64,000 bases of DNA, taken from the NCBI RefSeq assembly GCF_016126015.1, contig NZ_JAEFDB010000008.1, positions 53,525 to 117,524 on the forward strand. The letters are read 5' to 3'. A model generated the notes under the pieces. It did no database searches. It was given only the letters and a program-made list of their open reading frames with translations, and was not told where the DNA came from. The position numbers were made by a program, and so were the translations under genes. This stretch comes from Capnocytophaga periodontitidis (GTDB taxonomy: Bacteria; Bacteroidota; Bacteroidia; Flavobacteriales; Flavobacteriaceae). Shown piece by piece: positions 16,719 to 25,564 of the stretch. Each line of letters opens with the position of its first letter. Positions within the stretch are counted from its first letter, which is position 1.

Positions 16719-17309
16719 ATGAAATATTCATTTTTAAGAATGATTGCTTTTACAGCAATCGCAGGTGTGGCATTCGTAGGATGCCAAAAAGAGGAACTCA
16801 ACTCTGCTGAGGCAGGATTAGTTGCCAATAGTCAAGCAGCTGTTCAGCAAAATGCTGAAAGGCAAAGAACTACTATAACAGTAAACGATGTAGTAGGAGA
16901 GTATAAAGGAACTCTTGATAAGGTTGTAATGAGGGGTAAAGACAAAGGTAAAGTACTAAACCAAATTTTTACTGTAAGTAAATATAACAACAGTAAGTTT
17001 AATTTGCATTTACCAGCTTTTAAAGTAGGGGAGATGCCCGGTACTATCGAAATAAAAGCCAATGGTATTAAACTTAATAGTGATGGTACTTTTAAAGCCT
17101 CTAATATCTCAAATGGAGTACTCTTAACAGTTCCCGTTATTGGGTTAAATCGTTACCCTATTACTTCTATGGAAGGTTCTTTTACTCCAACTAATGATGG
17201 TCGCTATAAATTACAGGTAGGTATTCATAGTGAAGGAAAAATATTCTTCTATATTACTATCTTTACTGCTTATGTACATTTTGAGGGAGACCAACAATTA
17301 GGAAACTAA
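16719..17309 (+). CDS. Calycin-like surface lipoprotein
   Basis: The 196-residue lipoprotein has Cys22 followed by QKEE. The mature domain starts VVGEYKGTLDKVVMRGKDKG and continues FNLHLPAFKVGEMPGTIEIK and LNSDGTFKAS, the same order of strands as the 186-residue protein. This resembles the calycin-like beta-barrel family of Bacteroidota surface lipoproteins. Its ligand is unknown; the neighbourhood (TonB receptor, HmuY-like protein) points to heme or iron scavenging. It ends in a long hairpin terminator and the next gene starts 97 bases on. Confidence 0.75.
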   Translation: MKYSFLRMIAFTAIAGVAFVGCQKEELNSAEAGLVANSQAAVQQNAERQRTTITVNDVVGEYKGTLDKVVMRGKDKGKVLNQIFTVSKYNNSKFNLHLPAFKVGEMPGTIEIKANGIKLNSDGTFKASNISNGVLLTVPVIGLNRYPITSMEGSFTPTNDGRYKLQVGIHSEGKIFFYITIFTAYVHFEGDQQLGN

Positions 17310-17328
17310 TCCTCTACCTCTTACTCTT

Positions 17329-17372
17329 AAAAGTCAGAAAGTAACAACTACAATTGTTGCTCTCTGGCTTTT
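17329..17372 (+). terminator. Hairpin terminator after the calycin-like gene
   Basis: A 21-base arm (17329-17349) pairs with 17352-17372 with two wobble pairs and two mismatches, and a loop of two bases. The arm ends in TTTT. It should stop transcription from the LRR/calycin genes before the TonB-receptor unit. Confidence 0.6.
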
Positions 17373-17406
17373 ACTCTTAACTTCAACTGTAATTAATTTC
17401 CTTACT

Positions 17407-18507
17407 ATGAAAAAAATACTTTTATTATTTATAGGGCTTGCTCTTTTGGCTTGCAAAAAAGAAGAACAAAACAAGCCTATTGAAAATACCGACCCTAAAC
17501 TGCAAACAGCTATCAGCGTACTAAAAGGCGATATGGTATTAGGGCAACACGTGAAATTGGCTGGTACGGACAGATCATTATTGCCTTCGGGCGTACCTAC
17601 CAAATTTACTTTTACTTGGGACGAGCCCAGCAAACGCCTCAAAATGCATCTTGAGAAAATACAACCGGGCACTATGCCTTTTGCCGTAACAATGCACGCC
17701 TCCTTGGAGGCAATGGAACTCAGCTATTGGGACAAGCAGGAATACGAGGGCAATTGGATAAAATTCTACGACAAAGCTGCCGTAACTACCCCTTATATAC
17801 CTGACAATTACCAAGGTCCCACTATCACTAAAGAAGGGAGTACCATTGTTACGGGCTTCTTCAATGTAGATACACACGAGGTGTATTTCTTAATCCAATA
17901 CAATATGATGAACGTAGTGGGTACGATATTTAAACAAAAAATTGACCGCTCTCGCTTAGCTCACTTTCAGGAAGAACTCGATGCCTACGAAGAGGCGTTG
18001 GCAGAAAAAAAATTAGACACAGGGGGTGAAAGATTTCGCGGTGATAACAACCAGCAAGCTATTACGCTTTTGGGTGCTACTCAAACTATTACGGCTAAGC
18101 TCACCTACGAGGGTAAAACTACAGAGGTAGCCTTGCCTATCACCTTTGTGTGGGACGGTAAAGAGCCTAACAATGTAACAGGGCGTATGCAACTATCGCT
18201 TGCCAAAACGGCAGTGAGTGGGGTGAACTTGCAATTGGCATTCAGTGGCAAAGCGCGTTTTATAGATGTGCTTACCAAAAGTGAAGAAGCTATCTACGGG
18301 CAAGGCAATACCGATAAAACCAAACTCAAAGCAGTGGAAGTAACCACTACCCTTTGGAACGCTACGGGTACACAAACGCTTAAAACTTCTGCTAAAGGCG
18401 AAGTGCGAATGATTGTGAATGTAGAGAAAAAAATAACCTCCTTCTCTTACCTTAACAAAGAATTAGGACTTACCATTTATGCCAAAGAAGTAGCTATAAG
18501 ACCTTAA
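17407..18507 (+). CDS. Two-domain surface lipoprotein, heme-island member
   Basis: The 366-residue lipoprotein has Cys16 followed by KKEE, a strong surface-export signal. It appears to contain two similar beta-rich halves: one with PTKFTFTWDEPSKRLKMHLE and PGTMPFAVTMHA (about residues 58-100), the other with PITFVWDGKEPNNVTGRMQL and VSGVNLQLAFSGK (about 238-285). A distant likeness to the calycin-like proteins upstream is possible. It is four bases from the TonB-dependent receptor gene, so it is probably the surface partner of that transporter. No exact family is assigned. Confidence 0.75.
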   Translation: MKKILLLFIGLALLACKKEEQNKPIENTDPKLQTAISVLKGDMVLGQHVKLAGTDRSLLPSGVPTKFTFTWDEPSKRLKMHLEKIQPGTMPFAVTMHASLEAMELSYWDKQEYEGNWIKFYDKAAVTTPYIPDNYQGPTITKEGSTIVTGFFNVDTHEVYFLIQYNMMNVVGTIFKQKIDRSRLAHFQEELDAYEEALAEKKLDTGGERFRGDNNQQAITLLGATQTITAKLTYEGKTTEVALPITFVWDGKEPNNVTGRMQLSLAKTAVSGVNLQLAFSGKARFIDVLTKSEEAIYGQGNTDKTKLKAVEVTTTLWNATGTQTLKTSAKGEVRMIVNVEKKITSFSYLNKELGLTIYAKEVAIRP

Positions 18508-18511
18508 GTTA

Positions 18512-20854
18512 ATGAGAATCACCATATCCATTTTACTATTTCTATTAGGAGGAATCCTCTCAGCCCAACAAGTGCGTATGCGGGTGCTCGACAAGAGTAC
18601 CCGCTTGCCTATAGCTGCTGCTGTGGTGAGTTATACCGAGCCTGCTTATAGTGATAAACTACAGCACAGCATTGCCGATGACAATGGCATTGCCCTCCTG
18701 AAAAGGCGCAAGGGGGGTGTACTGCATTACACGGTGCAGTCGCTGGGCTACACACTGCTAAAAGGTACGCTAAACGCAGAAAACGAGCTCACGGTATACC
18801 TCAGTGAGGAAACTACCCAATTGGCGGGCACTACTCTCACAGGTAGAACGACGGGTGCTACCGTGCGCCCCACCAAAGAAACACCTACGGTGGTGCAGGT
18901 CATCACTGGGCAGGAGTTAGTGAAAGCGGGGTATAGCAATATCCAGCAGGCGCTGATGCAGGAAACCCCTGGGATGAATATCCAAAAGGTAGGTTTTGGC
19001 AACGAGATAAGTATGCAGGGCTTGGATGCGCGCCATATCCTCTTCTTGATGGATGGCGAGCGTATGACGGGTGAAATGGCGGGCAACCTCGATTACGAGC
19101 GCTTCAACCTGCACGCTGTAGAGCGCATTGAGGTGATGAAAGGGGCGTCGTCTACCCTCTACGGTTCGAGGGCAGCAGGAGCAGTCATCAACATTATCAC
19201 CAAGAAAACAGATAAGCCTTTTGCTATTACGGTAGGTTCGCGACACGCCGAGATGAACGAACGCAATTACCACAACCCTGAGCGGCGAGATTTTCTCTAT
19301 ATGTTTGAAAAGAATGCCGATAAGCCCAACCTGCAATCGTGGGTATCGGCAGGGGCTAAGATAGGGAAGTTTACTACCCAAACGGATGTGTGGTTCAGCA
19401 GTCAGGATGCGTATTACCTTTACCAAAAAGAACCCGATCGCAAGGTGTATACCAAAGAAGCCAATCCGTTTCTCAGTAAAGATACTGTAGTGCAAGCCAC
19501 CTTTTTGCGTCCGCCAATGGGTATTGAGGGGGTTGAGCACCTATCGGCTTCACAAAAACTGTATTACGACAGCAAAAACTTAAGCGTACAGCTATATGGC
19601 ACGGGCTTTTTGATGAACTCGTATGATATGGTGCAAGACCTCTATTTCTCGCAAACCAAAGACTTCACCGGAGGGCTAAAACTCTCCTACCGCCTCAAAA
19701 ACTATTTCGCACTACACGGCACTTTCCATACCGACTTTTACGAGCGCTACAAACGTCACGAACGCCGTGATGTAGATAAAAAGGTGTATGATTCTAAGAT
19801 TATGCAACCGCGTCTCACGCTCACCTCGCAATACTTCAAAAAGCACGACCTCATTTTGGGGATTGACTATTTTCAAGACGACCTCACCAGCGACCGCTTT
19901 GCAGCCAATCGTATGCTCACACGAGGGTTGAAGGAATGGGAGTTCTTCTTTCAGGACACCTATACCATAAGCCCTAAGTGGCAAGTGGAAGCCGGATTGC
20001 GCACCAATTACAGTCTGCAATTTGGTACGATGGCACTGCCGAAAGTAGCCATAAAATTCTCGCCTACCGAAGCCCTTTCGTACCGCTTGAATTACGCCAA
20101 AGGTTATCGTTCGCCTTCTATTAAAGAGTTGTTTTTTAATTGGGATCACTTGGGAATGTTTCAAATTATAGGCAATGAGATGTTACAACCCGAGAAAAAC
20201 CATTACTTTTCGGTAGGAGCTGAATATGCGGTGCCTAAATTCTTTATTTCGGGGAATGCCTTTATCAATCAGTTTCAGGATAAGATAGAGGGGGTGTGGA
20301 AAATCTACGAGTTTCAGTATAACTTTGAGTATATGAACCTCAGCCAGCAACGGCTCTTAGGCTTTGACCTGCTCACCCGCTGGAAGATAGTGCCCCCCCT
20401 TACGCTCAACGCTTCCTATTCGTATGTAGATGTAAGTAAAACAGAAGGCTTGCGCATCAACACTACCTCGCCTCACGCCGCTACCGCAGGGCTTGAATAC
20501 AAATGGTATCGCGACAACTACGACCTATCGGCAAACCTGACGATGAGTATGATGGGTAAGAAAACCTTTGATGTGCAAGATCGCATCACGGTGCAGGAAG
20601 AAGTACCTTTATACGGTGGTGGTACGCAACGGCGCCCTGTGAGCAAAGAGGCGTATTTTCGTTGTGAATTGCCTGCTTACGCACTCTTCAACTTAAATGT
20701 ACAACAGCGCTTTTTGAAACATTACAAGCTGAACGTCGGGGCAAATAATATTTTCGATTATAAACCTTCAACCTTGGGCTCTGGCGTAACGATGTTCAAC
20801 ATTCCTGCTACTGCAGGGCGTAGGTTTTTTGTGCAGGTAGAGATCGATTTTTAA
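18512..20854 (+). CDS. TonB-dependent receptor, probable heme receptor
   Basis: The 780-residue protein has a signal peptide (to about residue 18), a carboxypeptidase-like N-terminal domain (about 20-105), a plug (TPTVVQVITGQELVKAGYSN, LMDGERMTGEMAG, VERIEVMKGASSTLYGSRAA) and a beta-barrel ending in a terminal aromatic strand (FFVQVEIDF). In the barrel, YAKGYRSPSIKELFFNWDH and NEMLQPEKNHYFSVG occupy the place of the YRAP and NPDL motifs of heme/hemoglobin receptors such as HmuR. With an HmuY-like gene 10 bases downstream, heme uptake is the best guess. Confidence 0.88.
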   Translation: MRITISILLFLLGGILSAQQVRMRVLDKSTRLPIAAAVVSYTEPAYSDKLQHSIADDNGIALLKRRKGGVLHYTVQSLGYTLLKGTLNAENELTVYLSEETTQLAGTTLTGRTTGATVRPTKETPTVVQVITGQELVKAGYSNIQQALMQETPGMNIQKVGFGNEISMQGLDARHILFLMDGERMTGEMAGNLDYERFNLHAVERIEVMKGASSTLYGSRAAGAVINIITKKTDKPFAITVGSRHAEMNERNYHNPERRDFLYMFEKNADKPNLQSWVSAGAKIGKFTTQTDVWFSSQDAYYLYQKEPDRKVYTKEANPFLSKDTVVQATFLRPPMGIEGVEHLSASQKLYYDSKNLSVQLYGTGFLMNSYDMVQDLYFSQTKDFTGGLKLSYRLKNYFALHGTFHTDFYERYKRHERRDVDKKVYDSKIMQPRLTLTSQYFKKHDLILGIDYFQDDLTSDRFAANRMLTRGLKEWEFFFQDTYTISPKWQVEAGLRTNYSLQFGTMALPKVAIKFSPTEALSYRLNYAKGYRSPSIKELFFNWDHLGMFQIIGNEMLQPEKNHYFSVGAEYAVPKFFISGNAFINQFQDKIEGVWKIYEFQYNFEYMNLSQQRLLGFDLLTRWKIVPPLTLNASYSYVDVSKTEGLRINTTSPHAATAGLEYKWYRDNYDLSANLTMSMMGKKTFDVQDRITVQEEVPLYGGGTQRRPVSKEAYFRCELPAYALFNLNVQQRFLKHYKLNVGANNIFDYKPSTLGSGVTMFNIPATAGRRFFVQVEIDF

Positions 20855-20864
20855 ATTAGCAAAT

Positions 20865-21554
20865 ATGAAAAGAATCTTATATAGTATACTGATAGCTTTG
20901 TTGAGTACGGCTTGTGTGAAATATGAGGCTCTGCCTTTTACAGGCAAAGTGCTACCGCGTCGTTCGGGGTACATCAATAATGTCACCAACGATTGGATAT
21001 ACTATAACCTCCGTACAGGTGAGATATTCAATGCCTACCAAGTGAATGCCGATATTATAGAAGGCAATCAGAAAAATAGATTAGACTGGGATTTAGCATT
21101 CTGTGGTAATAAACTTCGCACCAATAGCGGCACCAGTGGCAACGGACACGGAGGAGCTGCCGATATGGGCTTTCAGGGGTATGACCGCTGGACGAGTGTT
21201 TCGCAACTGCCTCACGACCTGCAATGGGTAGTAGATACCGACAACGTATCTATCACTATGTCACAACGCGAGTGGATAAGCTATACCGTAGCCCATAATA
21301 TCACAGGTATCCCTTGGTTTGACCCCAATAAAGGCCCCCAACAAACCAAAACCAATGCTAATCCGTTACTCAATAAGGCGTTGGTGTTCTCAGGACCGCC
21401 CCCCTCTTATACTCCCTCGTTTCACACTTATATCATCCGCACTGCCGATGGGTTGCGCTATTTTAAGTTACAAATAGTGAGTTGGTATGACGAGAGTATT
21501 GAAATAGGCGACACAGGGGGGCGTATTAGTTTTTATTGCGATGAGTTGAAGTAA
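20865..21554 (+). CDS. HmuY-family heme-binding lipoprotein
   Basis: The 229-residue protein has a lipoprotein signal with Cys17. The mature part shows HmuY hallmarks: NDWIYYNLRTGEIF near residues 43-56, RLDWDLAFCGNKLRTNSGTS near 69-88, and a C-terminal TADGLRYFKLQIVSWYDE strand pair. HmuY proteins take heme from host hemoproteins at the cell surface and pass it to a TonB receptor, here the gene just upstream. Whether His or Met ligands of the classic heme site are conserved cannot be judged by eye. It is the last gene of the island. Confidence 0.75.
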   Translation: MKRILYSILIALLSTACVKYEALPFTGKVLPRRSGYINNVTNDWIYYNLRTGEIFNAYQVNADIIEGNQKNRLDWDLAFCGNKLRTNSGTSGNGHGGAADMGFQGYDRWTSVSQLPHDLQWVVDTDNVSITMSQREWISYTVAHNITGIPWFDPNKGPQQTKTNANPLLNKALVFSGPPPSYTPSFHTYIIRTADGLRYFKLQIVSWYDESIEIGDTGGRISFYCDELK

Positions 21555-21568
21555 ATCAAAAAAAGTAG

Positions 21569-21576
21569 TATATTTG
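21569..21576 (+). promoter_or_regulatory. -7 box before a broken secreted-protein gene
   Basis: TATATTTG lies 29 bases upstream of the ATG at 21605; a TTG at 21545-21547 is a candidate -33 box with a 21-base spacer. The promoter now serves only a truncated frame. Confidence 0.4.
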
Positions 21577-21604
21577 CCTTGTTATTTATCACATACTGAA
21601 AACT

Positions 21605-21715
21605 ATGAGAATATTTATTACCTTTTTGTGTTGGGGCTTTTTTACTTTGGCACAAGCAATATGGAGCCCCTATAGAATCAACGTATGTAATACCTATCAA
21701 ATATTCTTTTGTTGA
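21605..21715 (+). pseudogene. Truncated gene with intact signal peptide
   Basis: A 36-codon frame begins MRIFITFLCWGFFTLAQA, a convincing signal peptide, then stops after about 18 more residues. It has a promoter-like sequence upstream. The signal resembles that of the minus-strand WG-repeat protein next to it (MRVLFFFLTLF), so it may be the 5' relic of a related secreted protein. Confidence 0.5.
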
Positions 21716-21725
21716 TGAATAATCA

Positions 21726-23108
21726 CTAAAAATATTCTTTCATTGTATAAATATCTAAGAAGCCTTTGCGACCGTTTTTTTCTATTTGGTAGAAAGCTTC
21801 GGTAATGGGTACTAAAACATCGTATTGAGGGGTGGTGAATTGAGGGTAAATGCCTACTTTGCCATTTTGGTAGAAAAGAATCCGTTCGTTTTTATCTTGT
21901 TCTATCTTGTTGAAAGCAATAGGGAGGAGCTGTTTGCCTTTGAGCTGATGAGATTTGTGATATTCGTACTCAAAAAGACCAAAGAGGTTGCCTTGTTGCA
22001 CTCGTAAAGCTTCAAAAGGGAATTTTTCTTCTATGGAAAATCCTGAAAATTCTGTTGTACCATCTGCAAAAGCAATTTTTTCAGTTGGCTTGCGATCTAT
22101 AAGGTAATGCTTTTCCTTGATAATATTGGGATTATTAGAGTCTACTCTTCCTATATAAGGCTTAGGAGTTTGCTTAATGCGGTATTCTAACCAACGTTCT
22201 ATAAAACTAGTTCCACATTCTTCTATTTCTCTTTCAGGTTTATCGAGTTCTTCGCCACAACAATCATAGTAATGAGCTCCATTGTCATCGAGTACTTCCA
22301 AAGCATTCAGGTGTAGATATACCTTTTTTAGGTTTGGAAAGAGCATTTGTTGCAGATACATGTTGTAAATCTCTAAAGAACTTCCCTTTTTTGCTAAGAT
22401 AAAATGCCCATTGAACTGAATATCATCATAAGCAGAGGGTAGTACCCGTTCTCCATAGTCATCTATCAAAATATATTGTTTATCCTCTTTTTGTATATCG
22501 AACATAGTTTCTATATAGCGCCCTTCAGAAAAACAAGGTTTTGAAGTAGGTTCCTTCTGTTTTTTTAAATGAAATGACATTGGTTTCCTTATACTTACAG
22601 CGGTACTTATATCATATAACAGATTTTTATTATCTGTAGGAATCAACAGATAGCTAAGAGCATTACCTCTCGCTAAAGCATAAGCCTTCTTGCCATTGCT
22701 AAAATCTAACTCAATAGGCGTTTGGTATGATATCAACATATCGCTGAGTGTACTGATTCTCACCAAATGAGGATTGATAAACTCAAGACGAATTGTATAC
22801 CCGTCTTTTTCAGAAGTATAAACATTTCCTGTAAAGTTACTGAGTTTAGTAGTGCGCAAGTCCTTTGTATTGAAAAAAGTAGCTTTTTGTTGTAATATTT
22901 TACTATCTATAGAGCTATGAGAAGCGATAAGCCATTGCTTATTTTTAGGTCGCAAAAAAGCTCCTAACAGAGAGCCATCAGTTTTTTGATGACAGAAAAA
23001 TAGACGTCCATTGGGTTCAAAACCAATACTATTTATACTATCGGACGGGATTACTATCTGCGCTTGAGCAGTTGAAAATAAAGTCAAGAAGAAAAATAAG
23101 ACCCTCAT
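21726..23108 (-). CDS. Secreted protein with WG-like repeats
   Basis: The 460-residue protein has a signal peptide (MRVLFFFLTLFSTAQAQ). It contains at least one WG-like unit (YILIDDYGERVLPSAYDDIQ followed by a short strand pair) and a C-terminal NGRKGFLDIYTM variant. WG repeats form beta-propeller-like surfaces used for binding, but no enzyme motif is visible. It lies 57 bases downstream of another secreted protein gene on the same strand, so the two are probably expressed together. Its function is unknown. Confidence 0.75.
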   Translation of the reverse strand: MRVLFFFLTLFSTAQAQIVIPSDSINSIGFEPNGRLFFCHQKTDGSLLGAFLRPKNKQWLIASHSSIDSKILQQKATFFNTKDLRTTKLSNFTGNVYTSEKDGYTIRLEFINPHLVRISTLSDMLISYQTPIELDFSNGKKAYALARGNALSYLLIPTDNKNLLYDISTAVSIRKPMSFHLKKQKEPTSKPCFSEGRYIETMFDIQKEDKQYILIDDYGERVLPSAYDDIQFNGHFILAKKGSSLEIYNMYLQQMLFPNLKKVYLHLNALEVLDDNGAHYYDCCGEELDKPEREIEECGTSFIERWLEYRIKQTPKPYIGRVDSNNPNIIKEKHYLIDRKPTEKIAFADGTTEFSGFSIEEKFPFEALRVQQGNLFGLFEYEYHKSHQLKGKQLLPIAFNKIEQDKNERILFYQNGKVGIYPQFTTPQYDVLVPITEAFYQIEKNGRKGFLDIYTMKEYF

Positions 23109-23165
23109 AACAATTAACGATTAACAAGTAACAAGTAACAATTGGCAAAGAATGTGCCAGCAAAA

Positions 23166-23819
23166 TTACTTTTTCAGTTCTTCAATAGTTTCGGTATTGA
23201 AAAGGGCGTGTCCTCTTTCTTCAAAGGTTGCAACAATGCTGCGTATTTTCTTTTTTAACGCTAAGGGAAGTTTGTAATAAGAACGATCTATTTGGGTATG
23301 TCGCCCATCGTCTAAGCTAGAATTTTGATGACGAATGGCAGTCTTCTTTCCTAAGTAGTAAATAATGAATTTTACTCGGTTTTCTCTGTTTGGCTCTTCG
23401 GACTCAGATTGCGTATCATATAGTACAATAGGGTCTATATAGCCATCGTTGTTGAGGTCGGTGAGACTTATATAGCGCGTGTAGAACCATATCGCTTTTT
23501 CAGTATCATCAATAGCATCGGTAATTGTCCAAAGTACTTGAGGCGGTGTTCCTTCTTTTAGAAGCACATTGAATGCTTTTATAGAGGTTGCTTTATCGGG
23601 GTTGCTATTATTTTCAGAAATGATAAGATACTGCTTGCCTAATTTATCTTGAAAAGCATACACTTTCCTGATAGGGAATGTTACCCCTATTTCTTTAAGC
23701 GTTTCCTGGGGGAAAAGCACTTGTACTTGTTTATCTGTAAGGAGTGTAGCTCCTGAAGGGTCGGGTTGTGCTTGTAGTGATAAGAAGCCAAAAAGCAAGA
23801 ATAGATAAAGATTTTTCAT
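23166..23819 (-). CDS. Secreted protein with calcium-binding-like loop
   Basis: The 217-residue protein carries a signal peptide (to about LQAQ, residue 18). Its centre has LTDLNNDGYIDPIVLYDT, a DxNxDGxxD loop like those in FG-GAP or EF-hand calcium sites. Proteins with this motif occur widely in Flavobacteriaceae, sometimes annotated as surface polysaccharide-related, but the evidence here does not establish that. It is followed on the same strand by the WG-repeat protein and lies downstream of the gdhA terminator. Confidence 0.7.
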   Translation of the reverse strand: MKNLYLFLLFGFLSLQAQPDPSGATLLTDKQVQVLFPQETLKEIGVTFPIRKVYAFQDKLGKQYLIISENNSNPDKATSIKAFNVLLKEGTPPQVLWTITDAIDDTEKAIWFYTRYISLTDLNNDGYIDPIVLYDTQSESEEPNRENRVKFIIYYLGKKTAIRHQNSSLDDGRHTQIDRSYYKLPLALKKKIRSIVATFEERGHALFNTETIEELKK

Positions 23820-23838
23820 AAAACTAAATGAATTTAAA

Positions 23839-23866
23839 AAAGCTGCCCATTATCTTGAGCAGCTTT
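23839..23866 (-). terminator. Terminator of gdhA
   Basis: AAAGCTGC (23839-23846) pairs with GCAGCTTT (23859-23866), and on the minus strand the stem ends in a T-run. It lies between the gdhA stop and the next minus-strand gene. Confidence 0.75.
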
Positions 23867-23888
23867 TTGTTATTTATAACTCGTTATT

Positions 23889-23923
23889 CGTCATTCGTAA
23901 CTCGTCATTCGTAACTCGTCATT
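23889..23923. repeat. 14-base tandem repeat at the gdhA 3' end
   Basis: Two and a half copies of the unit CGTCATTCGTAACT begin at 23889, 23903 and 23917. The array abuts the gdhA stop codon. It is probably slippage-derived; no function is apparent. Confidence 0.6.
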
Positions 23924-25262
23924 AAACTACGCCTTGGTCGAGCATTGCGTGCGCTACTTTCATAAAGCCTGCAATGTTAGCACCTTTCACGTAGTTGATA
24001 TAACCCTCTTCTTGACCGTATTTGAGGCAAGCGTTGTGGATAGATTCCATAATTTGGTGCAATTTAGCATCAACTTCTTCGCTTCTCCACGCGAGGTGTG
24101 CGGCATTTTGAGTCATTTCAAGACCAGAAGTTGCTACCCCTCCGGCGTTCACTGCTTTACCAGGAGCGAAAGGCATTTTAGCATCTTGGAAAGCTTTGAT
24201 AGCCTCAGGAGTACAACCCATATTCGATACTTCGGCTACGAGTTTTACACCATTTTTGATAAGCATTTGAGCGTCATCACCGTCTAATTCGTTTTGGAAT
24301 GCACAAGGCAAAGCAATATCACAAGGGATGGTCCACGCTTTTTTGCCTGCAGTAAACTTACTTTCTTTAGCAAATTTTTCGGCAAAAGGAGCTACGATGT
24401 TGCGGTTAGAAGCGCGGAGTTCGAGCATATAGTTAATCATTTCGTGAGTCATACCATTAGGTACTTCCACACAACCATCGGGGCCTGAAAGTCCGATAAC
24501 TTTTGCGCCCAACTGAGTTGCTTTTTGTGAAGCTCCCCACGCTACGTTACCAAATCCTGATACTACTACGCGTTGTCCTTTGATATCTCTGCCGAGTTTT
24601 TTAAGCATATGGTCTACAAAGTAGAGCGCGCCATAACCTGTAGCTTCAGGACGAATGAGTGAACCTCCCCAGTTGATACCTTTACCAGTGAGCACCCCAG
24701 TATTGTATTCGTGGGCTAATTTTTTGTACATACCGTACATATAACCTATTTCGCGTCCGCCTACACCCACGTCGCCAGCAGGCACGTCGGTATCAGGGCC
24801 TATGTATTTCCAAAGTTCAAGCATAAAGGCTTGGCAGAAACGCATAATTTCGGCATCAGATTTACCGGTAGGGTCGAAATCAGACCCCCCTTTAGCACCT
24901 CCCATAGGTAGGGTAGTAAGGGCGTTTTTGAAAGTTTGTTCAAAACCGAGGAATTTAAGCATTGAAGGGTTTACAGCTTTGTGGAAGCGGATACCACCTT
25001 TATAAGGGCCTATGGCAGCATTGAACTGCACGCGGTAACCGAGGTTGCTTTGCACTTCACCTTTATCGTCAACCCAATCGACACGGAAGGTATGAATGCG
25101 GTCGGGCTCAACAATGCGTTCAATAATTTTAGCTTTGGCAAATTCGGGGTGCTGGTTGTACACCTCTTGTACTGATTCAAGCACTTCGTGTACAGCTTGT
25201 AAGTACTCTTTTTCACCAGGGTGTTTCGCCTCTAAAGAGGTCATAATTTTTTTTACGTCCAT
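23922..25262 (-). CDS. gdhA: NADP-type glutamate dehydrogenase
   Basis: The 446-residue protein is a hexameric-type (class I) glutamate dehydrogenase that interconverts 2-oxoglutarate plus ammonia and glutamate in the cytosol. Motifs include PYKGGIRFHKAVNPSMLKFL and MGGAKGGSDFDPTGKSD (substrate-binding lysines) and a Rossmann segment VVVSGFGNVAWGA. The length fits the short NADP-dependent form, the usual ammonia-assimilating enzyme. It has its own -7 box upstream and a terminator downstream, so it is a single-gene unit, divergent from the lactate permease gene. Confidence 0.96.
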   Translation of the reverse strand: MDVKKIMTSLEAKHPGEKEYLQAVHEVLESVQEVYNQHPEFAKAKIIERIVEPDRIHTFRVDWVDDKGEVQSNLGYRVQFNAAIGPYKGGIRFHKAVNPSMLKFLGFEQTFKNALTTLPMGGAKGGSDFDPTGKSDAEIMRFCQAFMLELWKYIGPDTDVPAGDVGVGGREIGYMYGMYKKLAHEYNTGVLTGKGINWGGSLIRPEATGYGALYFVDHMLKKLGRDIKGQRVVVSGFGNVAWGASQKATQLGAKVIGLSGPDGCVEVPNGMTHEMINYMLELRASNRNIVAPFAEKFAKESKFTAGKKAWTIPCDIALPCAFQNELDGDDAQMLIKNGVKLVAEVSNMGCTPEAIKAFQDAKMPFAPGKAVNAGGVATSGLEMTQNAAHLAWRSEEVDAKLHQIMESIHNACLKYGQEEGYINYVKGANIAGFMKVAHAMLDQGVV

Positions 25263-25564
25263 AATATATTAATTAGTTATGAATTATGTGTTAATGAATT
25301 GTTTTGGTTACGCAAATATATTAATGAGCGACAAAAGTACTTAATATTATTGAAATGTGCAAAGAAAACGAAAGAAATTTTTCTTAAAAAGAAAATATAA
25401 AGATTTTAACTTATCTAAAGCTCGAAAATTTATAGCTCTTTTTAGTCTTGTTTTTGTACTAAGCCACTAACAAATTGTTGATATTTTTATTTTTTCTTTC
25501 GCAGAATTTGCATTTTAAATAAAAAGCACTATTTTTGCCCCCGAAAAGAAATCTAAAAAAACTT
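25263..25564. other. Divergent regulatory region gdhA / lactate permease
   Basis: This 302-base AT-rich gap holds a minus-strand TATATTTG -7 box (25313-25320) for gdhA, without a clear -33 box, and a good plus-strand promoter (25507-25537) for the permease. No hairpin or riboswitch-like structure stands out. Confidence 0.55.
25507..25537 (+). promoter_or_regulatory. Promoter of the lactate permease gene
   Basis: TTTG (25507-25510) and TATTTTTG (25530-25537) with a 19-base spacer. The -7 box overlaps a TTG at 25535 that could be read as a start codon; the ATG at 25565 is therefore the better start. Confidence 0.65.

Noticed and set aside
18917..19540. 207-codon antisense frame in the TonB receptor gene
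   Set aside because: Shadow frame inside a clearly coding region with full-length family match.
23889..23923. Possible CRISPR or operator array
   Set aside because: Only two and a half direct 14-base copies without spacers; most likely slippage.
25535..25564. TTG start adding ten residues to the lactate permease
   Set aside because: The TTG overlaps the -7 box; the ATG at 25565 is followed directly by the first membrane helix.
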